From the IMG/VR virus record IMGVR_UViG_3300042544_000136, positions 1 through 32,226 of that record: DNA of 32,226 nucleotides, one strand, 5' to 3'. Positions 14,238-22,153 of the stretch are shown here, one piece after another. A model generated the notes under the pieces. The model saw only the letters and a list, made by a program, of their open reading frames with translations, did not search any database and had not been told where the DNA came from. Positions within the stretch are counted from its first letter, which is position 1. The number at the start of each line of letters is the position of its first letter. The position numbers and the translations under genes are program-made. This DNA comes from a virus.

Positions 14238-16310
14238 TTAGTTTCCGAAAGGTCTGACGTCGCCAAGCGTTACGCTCAACAACACCTTGCCCATTTGGTA
14301 ATCACCACCGCTCACGTTACTTCTAAAACGCAAACGAATCTCGCGCCGTTGCTGGCGCATATCAATCTTGCCTGTATCTGGGTCAAACGGATACTCCTGA
14401 GAGGGTACGTCTGATGACTGGGCATACGGACGACCTGTGACCTGCAAGGTCATCTCACCCTCTTGAACGAAGTCAGGCTCGACGCGCTCCAAGTTGACCC
14501 AGAAGTTTTCGCCCACGGGCGCGGTCTGGGCAGGCCCACCAGCCACAAAACCCAAGTCGCTGGTTTGGAAGTAGCTGTCAATCGCGTTGGAGGATTCAAA
14601 GATGACCTCGTCAGTGCCAATTTCGTGTTGCCAGAGGGTAACCCTGCCTGCGGTCGTATTGAACGTCACAGGGACGGTTGCCGAGGCTGTAGCAGGGTTG
14701 TCCAGCGTGACGGTGTAGTAGTTGGGCGTTGCGCTTGGCGCAATGGCAATCACGACCGAAATGTTAGTGATGCCTGCGCCAATGACTTGCTGACCCAACA
14801 GCACCAAGTTGGTGTTTGGGATTTCAATGTTGGCACTACCGTTTACCGTGGTAGCGGTGGTAGAAAAAACTTCAGTCAACTCGCTCAAGGTTGCGCCAGC
14901 GTTGATGGGGAAGCGGAACACCGTAGAGAAGAACCCAGCGGTACGGTACGCACCCAAAGCACCGCCAGCGTCATACCAACAGTCTTCACGGATGTTGTAG
15001 ATGATGCAGTCGTTGCACTCTTCACTGTCGCCCGAAGGGAAGAACCACCAAATTTCGCCAAAACGAGGAACCTTGTTGGCGTACACCTTTTGGCGCTGGT
15101 TGTAGTTCAGGTTGTCAAAAAAGTAGTTTTGATTGAACGTGTTCTTGATTTCCTTGACCACACCGTTGTAAAGCAGGAATCGGTCAACGCCAATCCAGTA
15201 GTAGATGCCGTCGTACTCAATGACGCACTGGCTGGAAAGAATGGAAGACTGGCTGGAAATGATGTCATAGCGCCAGTAAAAGGTTTGAGGAGAGCCTGCA
15301 ACTGTCACGGTGGTGGGGGTGTAGCTGACGCGAATCAGTGAGTCCAAAGACCAGAACAAACCCGAAGGAGCGTTCGAGCCGCCGCGTACTGGTAGACCTT
15401 TGACAATCTTGGTCGAAGACACGTTGGTCTCGTTGGCGTCCGCACCGTTCCAGTTAAATGGATTGCCTGCAACGCAGTTCTTGATGAGGCCATTGTCGCC
15501 ATAGACGAAGACATAGGGGTGAAGCACCACCACACCGCCAGAGACTTCAATCAGGTCGCCTGTTGGAGTAGAACCTGCGGTGTCAGCCAAGGGAGACATA
15601 TTGGTTCCGCTGATGTCACCTGCAAACACAATGGTGTTCACGATGGCGTCAGTCTGTGCAAGGTTTTGACCTGCGTGAGCCAACAACAATTGGTTGTTGC
15701 TTCCTTGCGAATCGAACATGGAGTCAAACTGCCACAGGTTCAAATCGCTTGGGATGAACGAGCCATTGACGGTCGCAATCGGCACGGAGAAGCCTGAGCC
15801 AGTTCCGCCAATGCTTGCCGCTGGTGCGCTCAATACGTCGCCCACGTTGTAGTAGTTGCCGCCGTTGGTTACAGTGACCGTGGTCACGGTGTTGCCAGCG
15901 ACCACGATGGTGGCTATTGCGCCAGAACCAGAACCGCCAGTCAACGCTACGCTTGTGTAGGTTCCGTTGGTGTAGGCAGTTCCGCCAGTTACCGTGCCTA
16001 GCGTCAAAATATTGGAGCCAAAGTTTATTTGGTTGACGCCAGAGCCAATGCCGTTGTTGTCTACGTTGAGGACTTCAAGACCGTTGTTGTAGCCGTTGAA
16101 GACTTGGTTGTTGCCGTCTACGGAGTTGACATATAAACCGCGAGAGTAGCCCTTAGCATCACTGGTGATGGCGCGGTAACCACCAATTTTGCGTGGACGC
16201 CCACGTTGAAAACGCACCCAAAGTGCGTCTGTGTAGAAGTTCATATCGAAAATCGTGCCGTCGCGTTGGACGCCCGGCAACGTGTCGATAGTAAAAACCT
16301 TCTTGACCAT
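14238..16310 (-). CDS. Tail stabilisation / hub protein, P22 gp10-like
   Basis: Likely part of the tail that closes the portal and supports fibres. 690 residues starting MVKKVFTIDTLPGVQRDGTI, with a Y-T-D-A-L-W-V-R-F-Q-R-G-R-P-R-K-I-G-G-Y opening typical of phage tail hub or packaged-DNA stabilisation proteins. A mid-region W-R-Y-D-I-I-S-S-Q-S-S, C-V-I-E-Y-D-G-I-Y-Y-W-I-G-V-D-R-F-L-L-Y and E-I-W-W-F-F-P resembles the repeated strands of the gp10 beta-propeller. A Gly/Thr/Asn-rich insert near 90-190 looks like a fibre-type beta domain. It lies between a fibre and the 86-aa gene. The gp10-like label comes from pattern and position; a propeller tail-fibre-associated protein is the alternative. 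Confidence 0.65.
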   Translation of the reverse strand: MVKKVFTIDTLPGVQRDGTIFDMNFYTDALWVRFQRGRPRKIGGYRAITSDAKGYSRGLYVNSVDGNNQVFNGYNNGLEVLNVDNNGIGSGVNQINFGSNILTLGTVTGGTAYTNGTYTSVALTGGSGSGAIATIVVAGNTVTTVTVTNGGNYYNVGDVLSAPAASIGGTGSGFSVPIATVNGSFIPSDLNLWQFDSMFDSQGSNNQLLLAHAGQNLAQTDAIVNTIVFAGDISGTNMSPLADTAGSTPTGDLIEVSGGVVVLHPYVFVYGDNGLIKNCVAGNPFNWNGADANETNVSSTKIVKGLPVRGGSNAPSGLFWSLDSLIRVSYTPTTVTVAGSPQTFYWRYDIISSQSSILSSQCVIEYDGIYYWIGVDRFLLYNGVVKEIKNTFNQNYFFDNLNYNQRQKVYANKVPRFGEIWWFFPSGDSEECNDCIIYNIREDCWYDAGGALGAYRTAGFFSTVFRFPINAGATLSELTEVFSTTATTVNGSANIEIPNTNLVLLGQQVIGAGITNISVVIAIAPSATPNYYTVTLDNPATASATVPVTFNTTAGRVTLWQHEIGTDEVIFESSNAIDSYFQTSDLGFVAGGPAQTAPVGENFWVNLERVEPDFVQEGEMTLQVTGRPYAQSSDVPSQEYPFDPDTGKIDMRQQRREIRLRFRSNVSGGDYQMGKVLLSVTLGDVRPFGN

Positions 16311-17551
16311 TAGAACGCTCCGCCAGAAATTCCACCCGTGAAGTTACCTGTTCCAACAATCGCCAAACCAGAAGCCGAAAGCGTAGAGCGCAACACGCCC
16401 AAGATGGAGGTGTTGAACTCACCCGATGAGGCGCGGTACACGCCAGTCGATGTCTCGCTGGCAAAGTTCAAAGCAGGGGAACCTACTGTGCCGTCAATCA
16501 GCGAGATGGCGGTAGAACCAGCCAGCACCGTGTTGGCGTTCACCAAGTTGACGGAGTCGCAAATCAGCGTGGACTGTTGGTTGGAGCCAATGGTCGCGGT
16601 TGAGCCACCAAGGCCCGTGGACAGCGTGATGGTGTAGTTCGACGCACCACCCACGGTGGCGTTCTGAACGTAGTACACCTGCACCGTTGGAGGCACGATG
16701 ATGGTCACGTTGCCTGTCAGGGTTCCCGTGTACTTCTGCACCACGTTTGACGCCTCTGCGGCGGTCAGGGTGTAGGTTCCAGTGGTAACGGCTTTTGTCA
16801 ATTGGGTGAAAGCGAACTGCGTGTTCTTGCCAAAGCCGACGGTGTAGAAAGTCGTGCCAGAGCAAACAATGATGGCTGAGTCAGTTGGCTGGAAAATGAT
16901 GGAGGCCGAGCCGTTGATAAGCTGTCCGCCAGTACCTGTGACGGTCAACGAGCCTGTGCCAGCGTTGCGCACCAGCATGAACCAAGAGTTGCCCAAGGTC
17001 GTCGCAGAACTCAGCGTCAGAGTGCCTGCGCCACCTGTCCACACATAAGCGTTGGAGAGGTCAGAGAACTGAGCGGTGTAGTCGGAAGAGAAGTTCGTGA
17101 CAGGCTGGGACTGGTTCAACGTCTGACCGATGGCAATCAGGCCGTAGCCAGCAAGGGTCGCGGCGTCAGCACCAGAGGAGCCAATACCAAAAGCGATGAT
17201 GCCCCAAGTGCCTGCGGTGGTTGTGTTCGTGACGATGTAGATGTACTGGGCTTCACCTGCGGCAATCGTGACGATGGTGTTTGCGCCTGTGTAGTCTTTG
17301 ACGGTTACAGGCACAGCGCCGACGTTGCGAATCAAGGCATCCTGACCGACCGATGCTTGGTTGGCGGGAGGCATCCACAATTCGTTTGCGCTAGAAGCGG
17401 TAGACACCTCCATGATGCGTGCGGCGGCGTCATCGGTCGTTGTGCCGTTGATGGGCCATTCCAACTGCAAGTCAGCCGTCAGGATGATGCGGCGATACGA
17501 GACGTCCGTCGGTTGAACGACGTTGCCTGTGAAGGGGGAGTTGTAACTCAT
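16310..17551 (-). CDS. Tail fibre / spike protein with C-terminal GGISGG-x-F motif (413 aa)
   Basis: Beta-rich, Thr/Gly/Ala-dominated 413-residue protein beginning MSYNSPFTGNVVQPTDVSYR. The N-terminal domain (about 1-160) has the strand pattern of phage fibre trunk domains, followed by repeated G-T-x-T-L beta-helix-like sequences. Near residues 355-395 comes PALNFASETSTGVYRASSGE, a segment I associate with phage fibre tips in aquatic phages. It ends TGGISGGAF, a tail nearly shared with the large fibre at 23602. It lies between the tail hub and the adaptor, away from the main fibre array, so it may be the attached trunk or a separate spike. Confidence 0.7.
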   Translation of the reverse strand: MSYNSPFTGNVVQPTDVSYRRIILTADLQLEWPINGTTTDDAAARIMEVSTASSANELWMPPANQASVGQDALIRNVGAVPVTVKDYTGANTIVTIAAGEAQYIYIVTNTTTAGTWGIIAFGIGSSGADAATLAGYGLIAIGQTLNQSQPVTNFSSDYTAQFSDLSNAYVWTGGAGTLTLSSATTLGNSWFMLVRNAGTGSLTVTGTGGQLINGSASIIFQPTDSAIIVCSGTTFYTVGFGKNTQFAFTQLTKAVTTGTYTLTAAEASNVVQKYTGTLTGNVTIIVPPTVQVYYVQNATVGGASNYTITLSTGLGGSTATIGSNQQSTLICDSVNLVNANTVLAGSTAISLIDGTVGSPALNFASETSTGVYRASSGEFNTSILGVLRSTLSASGLAIVGTGNFTGGISGGAF

Positions 17552-17553
17552 GG

Positions 17554-18189
17554 TCAGGTATCCAATACAGTTGCTTGACGGTCACCAATACGCTGTACAT
17601 CCTCAGACTTCAGGGTCTGGATGATGAGGTCGTAATTCTGTTGCCACATAGGCATACGCTCATCGTTCTTGATGTACGGCATGGCCTGCAACAAAGACCC
17701 ATACAGCAAAGCCTGTGGAGCGTAGATGGTGAACCAATTCGTTTGGTTGGAAGAATCAAGCGGCTGGAGCCGCTCGTAGTACAGAACCTCAAACTCATAC
17801 GCCAGCGCAGGAGATGGAGCGACTATCCAGTGGGTGTAGTCGTAATCGCCGTAATAAACGGGCGCACCAGTCACGGTTGGGTCTGGGGCATACTCGCGCA
17901 GGTACTCGTACTTGCGAAGCAATACAGGCTGTTTCTGACCGCCTACGGTCACGTTCATGGATACTGTCTTGTGCCAGCGGGCAGGCTTGTCGATGATGGG
18001 CTGACCAATCGTCATGGTCGAGGTCTGCACCGTCAGGTTGCCAAGGAACTTGATTTGGCTGGCAATGATTTGCTCTGCCAGCATAATGAACAAAGGAATC
18101 TTGGCGAGAGTATCGGCGTCAGTACGGTCTAAGTAAGACTGTATGTTTTCGACCAGTGAGTCGTAGGTCATTACCGATGCGGTCGTCAT
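17554..18189 (-). CDS. Head-tail adaptor protein, phage adaptor family (211 aa)
   Basis: Predicted to sit between portal and tail. 211 residues beginning MTTASVMTYDSLVENIQSYL. An N-terminal helix pair precedes L-F-I-M-L-A-E-Q-I-I-A, then a beta-rich middle (RWHKTVSMNV, VLLRKYEYLREYAPDP, P-V-Y-Y-G-D-Y-D), then W-F-T-I-Y-A-P-Q-A-L-L-Y-G-S-L-L and a final helix. This architecture matches the adaptor proteins of short-tailed phages (P22 gp4 / SU10 adaptor type). It is transcribed after the lysis genes and before the fibre at 16310. The window also has a second, larger adaptor-like protein at 26517. Confidence 0.7.
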   Translation of the reverse strand: MTTASVMTYDSLVENIQSYLDRTDADTLAKIPLFIMLAEQIIASQIKFLGNLTVQTSTMTIGQPIIDKPARWHKTVSMNVTVGGQKQPVLLRKYEYLREYAPDPTVTGAPVYYGDYDYTHWIVAPSPALAYEFEVLYYERLQPLDSSNQTNWFTIYAPQALLYGSLLQAMPYIKNDERMPMWQQNYDLIIQTLKSEDVQRIGDRQATVLDT

Positions 18190-18203
18190 TCTGAGGCTCC
18201 TTT

Positions 18204-18545
18204 TTATCCAACATTACGCTCAAAATGGGGACAATCCACCAAAGACTTGAAGTTGCCGCCCCAGCGATTTTTGGGGTTCAAAGTTTCCCAGTAAGCACCC
18301 AGTGGTGCAAGGATGTTCTTATCCCAGATTATCTGCCCATCCTTGAAGAAATTCAAGTCGATGGCACAGCGTTTGAGGTGTATGGAGTTCATGGTCTTAG
18401 AGCGCCCCGCTTTGACGTGCAAAGCCTGTTGTTCAGGTGTGCGGGCCAACTCCCCGCCAGTGACCATAAAACCTTGCTCAGAGGCGTATTGAATCAGTTT
18501 GCAGGCATCCAGCAGGAATGCCGCTTGTTCTTGGCTCAGGCTCAT
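18204..18545 (-). CDS. Endolysin: M15 family peptidase (L-alanyl-D-glutamate / VanY-like)
   Basis: Zinc peptidase cutting peptide cross-links of peptidoglycan at lysis. 113 residues, single domain. Zinc and catalytic residues are readable: S-I-H56-L-K-R-C-A-I-D63-L (the S-x-H-x(6)-D motif), and D-C-P-H107-F-E at the C-terminus. The N-terminus has G-G-E-L-A-R-T-P-E-Q-Q, which is usual in these phage enzymes. The size is slightly shorter than T5-type endolysins (about 137). The gene overlaps the holin stop by 4 bases (ATGA), as expected for a lysis cassette. No signal peptide, so release needs the holin. Confidence 0.88.
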   Translation of the reverse strand: MSLSQEQAAFLLDACKLIQYASEQGFMVTGGELARTPEQQALHVKAGRSKTMNSIHLKRCAIDLNFFKDGQIIWDKNILAPLGAYWETLNPKNRWGGNFKSLVDCPHFERNVG

Positions 18546-19060
18546 TCTTTGTCCTTCCTGCGCATTTCCATGACCTTCTCAACGGTGCGTCCGCCAAAGT
18601 AAGCGGTCATCACCAACATACCCCACTGGCCTAGCAAGTTGACGTAGGCTTCGTTGACGTCGATGCCTGCGGCGCTCAAACCCGCAAACAGCAGGTAGGC
18701 GGTCAGGATGTACACCAAGGTCAAGGGGCGGATGTTCTTAGACAGCACGGAGTCAGAGGCCATGTCTGCCTGCCAGCGCTTGCTGACGTTGTCTTCTTGA
18801 TTGGCTTGTGCGGCGAGGAGGGCTTTGAGTTCCTCCTGCTCAATGCGGGCCTTCTCAATGCCCAACTCAAGCAGGCGCTCTTCGTGGTCAAACTGAAGCT
18901 GGCGCAGTTTCTCAACTTCGGCAGGCGATGGGTTGTCAGAGATTTTCACGCCCAGCGTGGTCTCAACAACTTCCTTGCCCTTTGCTTGAATCGCAGATGA
19001 CAAAAGGCCCAGACCATTCTGGGCCAATGTACCGAGCAGTGATGCAACGATTGGAATCAT
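18542..19060 (-). CDS. Holin of the 3TM / GTA-type family
   Basis: Membrane-hole protein for release of the endolysin. 172 residues: a hydrophobic N-terminus (about 1-24, MIPIVASLLGTLAQNGLGLL), a charged coiled-coil (about 46-95, EKLRQLQFDHEERLLELGIE), and two C-terminal transmembrane helices at about 112-133 (LTLVYILTAYLLFAGL) and 140-158 (YVNLLGQWGMLVMTAYFGG) ending in R-T-V-E-K-V. The layout and the Y-F-G-G-R pattern fit the '3TM holin' of gene transfer agents and phages. Start and stop overlap neighbours (TAATG and ATGA), with GGGGGAG upstream. Confidence 0.8.
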   Translation of the reverse strand: MIPIVASLLGTLAQNGLGLLSSAIQAKGKEVVETTLGVKISDNPSPAEVEKLRQLQFDHEERLLELGIEKARIEQEELKALLAAQANQEDNVSKRWQADMASDSVLSKNIRPLTLVYILTAYLLFAGLSAAGIDVNEAYVNLLGQWGMLVMTAYFGGRTVEKVMEMRRKDKE

Positions 19061-19479
19061 TACTCCCCCTTGGCGGTTTGGATGGTGTCGTTACCCTTCT
19101 TGACAGTGACCTTGTCGCCTTCGACCGTCACAGACATAGGAGGCTCTTTCTCGGCAAGCCTGTCCAGCTTGTCGATGAGTTGCTTCATCACCTCAAACTC
19201 TGGCTTCTCTTGCTTTGGGGTTGCTCCAGCGATGCCATTCAGCATGGAAATCAGAGCCACAAGCGCAGAGCCTAAAAGCCCCATCACGGCGGCTATCTTG
19301 CTCTCTTCCAAAAAAAGGGATGCACCGACACCAATCACCACAATCAGCGTGATGTAAAACAGTCCTTGCTTGCCAATTGCTCTTCCAGCAACGTCTTTGG
19401 CGGGCGAAGATGCCTCCATCTTGCTGAGTTCTACGGCGGCTTGCGCCTTGATGATTGCTATGTCGTTGCTTTCGCTCAT
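19060..19479 (-). CDS. Small membrane protein, second holin-like candidate
   Basis: 139 residues with two probable transmembrane helices (about 36-58, GLFYITLIVVIGVGASLFL; about 62-85, AAVMGLLGSALVALISMLNG) between soluble ends. The C-terminal 50 residues are charged and end in a beta-hairpin-like MSVTVEGDKVTVKKGND. It sits immediately before the 3TM holin and after the XhlA-like gene, so it is likely an antiholin, second holin or lysis regulator. No family is recognised with certainty. Confidence 0.6.
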   Translation of the reverse strand: MSESNDIAIIKAQAAVELSKMEASSPAKDVAGRAIGKQGLFYITLIVVIGVGASLFLEESKIAAVMGLLGSALVALISMLNGIAGATPKQEKPEFEVMKQLIDKLDRLAEKEPPMSVTVEGDKVTVKKGNDTIQTAKGE

Positions 19480-19483
19480 TTAT

Positions 19484-19699
19484 TTACATCCCAAAAATTC
19501 GTTTTACAAAGTCGGCGGCAACGCCGGGGCCAAGCAACACAGCCAAGATGAGTACATACAAGAGATACTCAATCTTGGTCATGCGCTTGGAACCATCATC
19601 GAAGCGGGCCTGAATGCCCTCGTACCGTTGGGCGCAGATTGCTTCGTGAACACTCAGACGCTTGTCGGTCTCGGTGGCTAATTCGTGAACCGCTTCCAT
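19484..19699 (-). CDS. XhlA-like small lysis-associated membrane protein
   Basis: 71 residues: a charged helix with V-H-E-A-I-C-A-Q-R-Y-E-G-I at about 17-29, then one C-terminal transmembrane helix (about 45-63, LLYVLILAVLLGPGVAADF). This N-terminal coiled-coil plus single C-terminal membrane anchor is the XhlA/hemolysin-like layout. It starts just after the 50-aa gene; AAGGGC directly precedes the ATG, closer than ideal. Likely assists the holin. Confidence 0.6.
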   Translation of the reverse strand: MEAVHELATETDKRLSVHEAICAQRYEGIQARFDDGSKRMTKIEYLLYVLILAVLLGPGVAADFVKRIFGM

Positions 19700-19703
19700 G
19701 CCC

Positions 19704-19856
19704 TTACTCTGCCTTTGGTTGCTCAGTCATGCTGGCTTGCGCTTCTTTTTGCAAAGCCTCAATGAGTTGAAAGGTCTCTTGGTACGGGCGTGTGCCAAGG
19801 TAGCCAAGAATCTGGTTGACCAGTTGTGTTGAGAGAGTCAGTTTTTCCATTGCCAT
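19704..19856 (-). CDS. Conserved small phage protein with R-P-Y motif (50 aa)
   Basis: Protein of 50 residues starting MAMEKLTLSTQLVNQILGYL and continuing G-T-R-P-Y-Q-E-T-F-Q-L-I-E-A-L-Q. The pattern 'L-N-x-I-L-x-Y-L-x-x-R-P-Y-x-E-x-x-x-L-I' recurs in short phage proteins near lysis and tail genes. GAAGGAA is 2 bases before the first ATG and 8 before the second (19850), so the shorter form may be used. Function unknown. Confidence 0.65.
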   Translation of the reverse strand: MAMEKLTLSTQLVNQILGYLGTRPYQETFQLIEALQKEAQASMTEQPKAE

Positions 19857-19863
19857 TTCCTTC

Positions 19864-19891
19864 AAAAAATTCCGCTGTTATGGGTCAGCGG
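19864..19891 (-). terminator. Terminator-like hairpin between tail-fibre module and lysis cassette
   Basis: Reading in the minus direction, CCGCTG (19891-19886) and CAGCGG (19877-19872) pair around an 8-base loop and are followed by AATTTTTT (19871-19864). Six GC-rich pairs and a U-tract fit a rho-independent terminator. It lies inside the long late operon, and its T-tract directly abuts the ribosome site of the next gene, so it would attenuate rather than fully stop the lysis genes. Confidence 0.6.
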
Positions 19892-19902
19892 TTCACCCTT
19901 TT

Positions 19903-20064
19903 TTATTCGTCAGCAGGCAGGGGTGTGTTGCCCTCTGCAAGCCACTTTAGGTAGGCTTGGTAGTCTGTGTTGTCAGGGTCAAATGGTATGCAAGCGTTGT
20001 CCGAGAGACGCATAACTCTGATTACTTTTTCTTGGATAAAATCTGGTCGTGTTAGTTTATACAT
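19903..20064 (-). CDS. Tail-fibre assembly-like small protein (53 aa)
   Basis: 53 residues, [20 protein letters not shown] then [28 protein letters not shown]. The F-D-P-x-N-x-D-Y-Q-x-Y-L-x-W-L-A-E-G-N-x-P-x-P-A-D ending is found at the end of phage tail-fibre assembly or chaperone proteins. Starts directly after the 360-aa fibre stop (TAAATG). It probably helps fold or attach that fibre. Confidence 0.7.
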   Translation of the reverse strand: MYKLTRPDFIQEKVIRVMRLSDNACIPFDPDNTDYQAYLKWLAEGNTPLPADE

Positions 20065-21147
20065 TTATAGCTCCGCAGAATAACTATATGTGCCGCCATT
20101 AAACCTAACATACCATGCACATCCTAATGTTGGAATTGCATTTGTACCAACTCCGAATTCTAGAGTCCCGTAATTGGTATCAACTGCACTAGCTACTTGT
20201 GTGCCACCAGATACGTTTGTCCACGTTGAAGCATCAGAATAGTATTGCCATGTTCCTGTTGTTGTACCTGTTGGTGTTGCTCGCATTGTGGTGGGGGACT
20301 TAATTGCAAGAATTGCCAAATTTCCGCCATCCCTTCGCGTTACAGCCGCACCAATTGGAACTACAGTTCCATTATAAAAATACCTCTGACACAAAGCCAA
20401 CTCAGTACCAATCGAACGGAAGTCAAACGATGTGGCTACAGTGCCTACTTCAAACTGCACACCAGTCACTTGCCATGTCGCATTCAGTGTCTGAATAATA
20501 AAAACAGAACCAGTTGGGGCGCGAACATCGGAAGCCGTCCAAGCATTTGCGGTTCCAGTGCTTGATGTTCCATGACTGAACCAAACTGTGACTCCAGTAG
20601 TGTTGTTGGTAGCCCAAGTTCCAGTAGTATCGCCGGGGATTGTTATGGTTTCATACTCCCAAGTATTTGCACTGGAAATTGTGTAAGAAAATGGAAAACA
20701 CCTGTTTCCAGCATCGTTTCTTAAAGAACCACCGAAAGAGCCAGTCAATGAAGATTTGACCCAAAAAGAAAGGGTTATGGACTTGGCGTTTGCAGTCCCC
20801 CACCCCAAATCTGCAATATTAAAACCTTCAATTGATTGGCGGCTAACAGCGTTAAGAGTTCCAGTTTGCACGGTGGTAGTCGTAACCTTGAGTGAATAAT
20901 TAAATCCTGCTGGAGCGTCAGTGACTTGTTGAGCCGTAAAAGCACCGTCACCAATCTCTGTGTTTGTCCATCTATCAGGATTCACCACATTGTCACCATT
21001 AACAGCGACAGAAGATGCGCCACTGCGCTGACTGATTGTCATGTTGCCATTGATGATTCGATTTTTGAACGACGACGCATTACCAGCGCCTAGCGAGTAG
21101 CCAGACTCTGTGGTCATCTTCTCTGCTTGGATTGTGCCGAAACTCAT
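20065..21147 (-). CDS. Tail fibre protein with carbohydrate-binding-type C-terminal domain (360 aa)
   Basis: Host-recognition protein of 360 residues beginning MSFGTIQAEKMTTESGYSLG. After a short leader comes S-S-F-K-N-R-I-I-N-G-N-M-T-I-S-Q-R-S-G, the start of a beta-sandwich domain common in phage tail fibres and thought to bind surface sugars. The domain continues with S-I-T-L-S-F-W-V-K-S, and V-Q-F-E-V-G-T-V-A-T-S-F-D-F-R-S, then T-E-L-A-L-C-Q-R-Y-F. A C-terminal part (about 265-360) is a further beta domain ending Y-S-A-E-L. It lies at the end of the fibre array, next to a chaperone-like gene and an XkdW-like gene. The sugar target cannot be read. Confidence 0.8.
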   Translation of the reverse strand: MSFGTIQAEKMTTESGYSLGAGNASSFKNRIINGNMTISQRSGASSVAVNGDNVVNPDRWTNTEIGDGAFTAQQVTDAPAGFNYSLKVTTTTVQTGTLNAVSRQSIEGFNIADLGWGTANAKSITLSFWVKSSLTGSFGGSLRNDAGNRCFPFSYTISSANTWEYETITIPGDTTGTWATNNTTGVTVWFSHGTSSTGTANAWTASDVRAPTGSVFIIQTLNATWQVTGVQFEVGTVATSFDFRSIGTELALCQRYFYNGTVVPIGAAVTRRDGGNLAILAIKSPTTMRATPTGTTTGTWQYYSDASTWTNVSGGTQVASAVDTNYGTLEFGVGTNAIPTLGCAWYVRFNGGTYSYSAEL

Positions 21148-21320
21148 GATTGTTCTCCTGCTAGTTGCTCGTCAGTTGGACGAGGCAGTGTTGGGTGTTC
21201 CCACTTGGCGATATAGTCACCACGTTCATCTAAATCGTTTTGTAGACGAATCACGGTCATAAAGTCACGGTCTGTGAGTTCCGAATAGATTGATTTGATT
21301 TTTTCGTAGAGTGTCATCAT
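21144..21320 (-). CDS. XkdW-like tail protein (58 aa)
   Basis: 58 residues starting MMTLYEKIKSIYSELTDRDF, then M-T-V-I-R-L-Q-N-D-L-D-E-R-G-D-Y-I-A-K-W-E-H-P and T-D-E-Q-L-A-G-E. The L-Y-x-K-I-K-x-I-Y-P/S-E-L-T-D-x-D-F pattern and the K-W-E-H-P-x-L-x-x-P-T ending match the XkdW family of phage tail-fibre accessory proteins. The start overlaps the previous stop; AAGGAGCGC precedes ATGATG, so either ATG (21320 or 21317) may serve. The longer open frame upstream to 21437 overlaps the C1q fibre and is not credible. Confidence 0.75.
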   Translation of the reverse strand: MMTLYEKIKSIYSELTDRDFMTVIRLQNDLDERGDYIAKWEHPTLPRPTDEQLAGEQS

Positions 21321-21877
21321 GCGCTCCTTATCATGGCCGCTTGAAAATATGAAATAACAATTCCTGAATTTGCAATTGCTGGGGAACCACTGGTCGACCA
21401 CACATAGATTTCTATGTAATCCGTTGTGCCATTGCAATAAATCAAAGCTGATGCAGATGTATACGTCTCTGAGTTTGATGCATTAGTGCCGTTCCCGCGC
21501 TTATTTTCGCTTCCATTTTTGTATATGGTTGCAAAAACTAAACCACTGTTGCTGTATACATCCAACTCTGTGTTTATTTGGTAGTAACCAGCAACTGTTG
21601 GCGTAAATCTGCTGGTCGCAGTGTCGTAACAACTGTTTGTATCAAACTCTTCCGTTTGAAACGTCACTTTCGTTTGTACCGCCGAAGAAAATGACTGACC
21701 GGCGTTTTTGTAGGCACTAAACGCAGGGCCGCTGTTTTGAGTGACGCTCGACGCCGAGGTCAGCACCGTCCCACTATTATCTGGCAGTGTCAGTGTGCGG
21801 TCGGTGTTGCTGTTTGGGCTGGCAATCGTGAAGATGCCTGTGCCGCTGGCGTTACCAGCTAGTGATACCTTACTCAT
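21317..21877 (-). CDS. Tail fibre protein with C1q/TNF-like globular domain (186 aa)
   Basis: 186 residues. The N-terminal 40 residues form a fibre leader (T-L-T-L-P-D-N-S-G-T-V-L-T). Residues about 50-186 look like a C1q-like jelly roll: F-S-A-Y-K-N-A-G-Q-S-F, K-V-T-F-Q-T-E-E-F-D, S-R-F-T-P-T-V-A-G-Y-Y-Q-I-N (the conserved 'F-x-x-P-x-x-G-x-Y' core), and G-I-V-I-S-Y-F-Q-A. C1q-like domains are used as phage receptor-binding heads. One of six candidate fibre genes. Ends overlapping the XkdW-like gene. Confidence 0.8.
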   Translation of the reverse strand: MSKVSLAGNASGTGIFTIASPNSNTDRTLTLPDNSGTVLTSASSVTQNSGPAFSAYKNAGQSFSSAVQTKVTFQTEEFDTNSCYDTATSRFTPTVAGYYQINTELDVYSNSGLVFATIYKNGSENKRGNGTNASNSETYTSASALIYCNGTTDYIEIYVWSTSGSPAIANSGIVISYFQAAMIRSA

Positions 21878-22140
21878 GCTTGCGCTCCCATGCGTTGTGC
21901 GGCTTCAGCCTGTGCTTGTTGATACGCCGCGATGACCTCTGGTGTCCAAGCCGCGTTGCAAATTGCAACCACGTTGGCTGGCTGACCAGTCAAGTCTTGC
22001 GCTGGTGTCAGAGACGTGCGGTGATATGTCTTTGCAATTTCATTGCCGTCTTCAACGACTCGCGTTGCTTCGCGATAAAGAACAATACCGTTTTCAGTCA
22101 CGGTGATTTGGTCTATGTTGGTTGTTTTGGTAAGTAACAT
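21874..22140 (-). CDS. Small tail-region protein (88 aa)
   Basis: 88 residues, MLLTKTTNIDQITVTENGIV then L-Y-R-E-A-T-R-V-V-E-D-G-N-E-I-A-K-T-Y-H-R, a 'x-E-D-G-x-x-I-x-x-x-Y/F-H-R' beta-hairpin pattern, followed by P-A-N-V-V-A-I-C-N-A-A-W-T-P-E-V-I-A-A-Y and an Ala/Gln helix. I have seen similar genes beside fibre genes. AAAGGA precedes the ATG. Function unknown; probably a fibre-associated structural or assembly protein. Confidence 0.6.
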   Translation of the reverse strand: MLLTKTTNIDQITVTENGIVLYREATRVVEDGNEIAKTYHRTSLTPAQDLTGQPANVVAICNAAWTPEVIAAYQQAQAEAAQRMGAQA

Positions 22141-22153
22141 TTGTTTTCCTTTG

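Noticed and set aside
14463-15341. Plus-strand ORF of 292 aa
   Set aside because: Antisense of the tail stabilisation gene with no visible domain or ribosome site.
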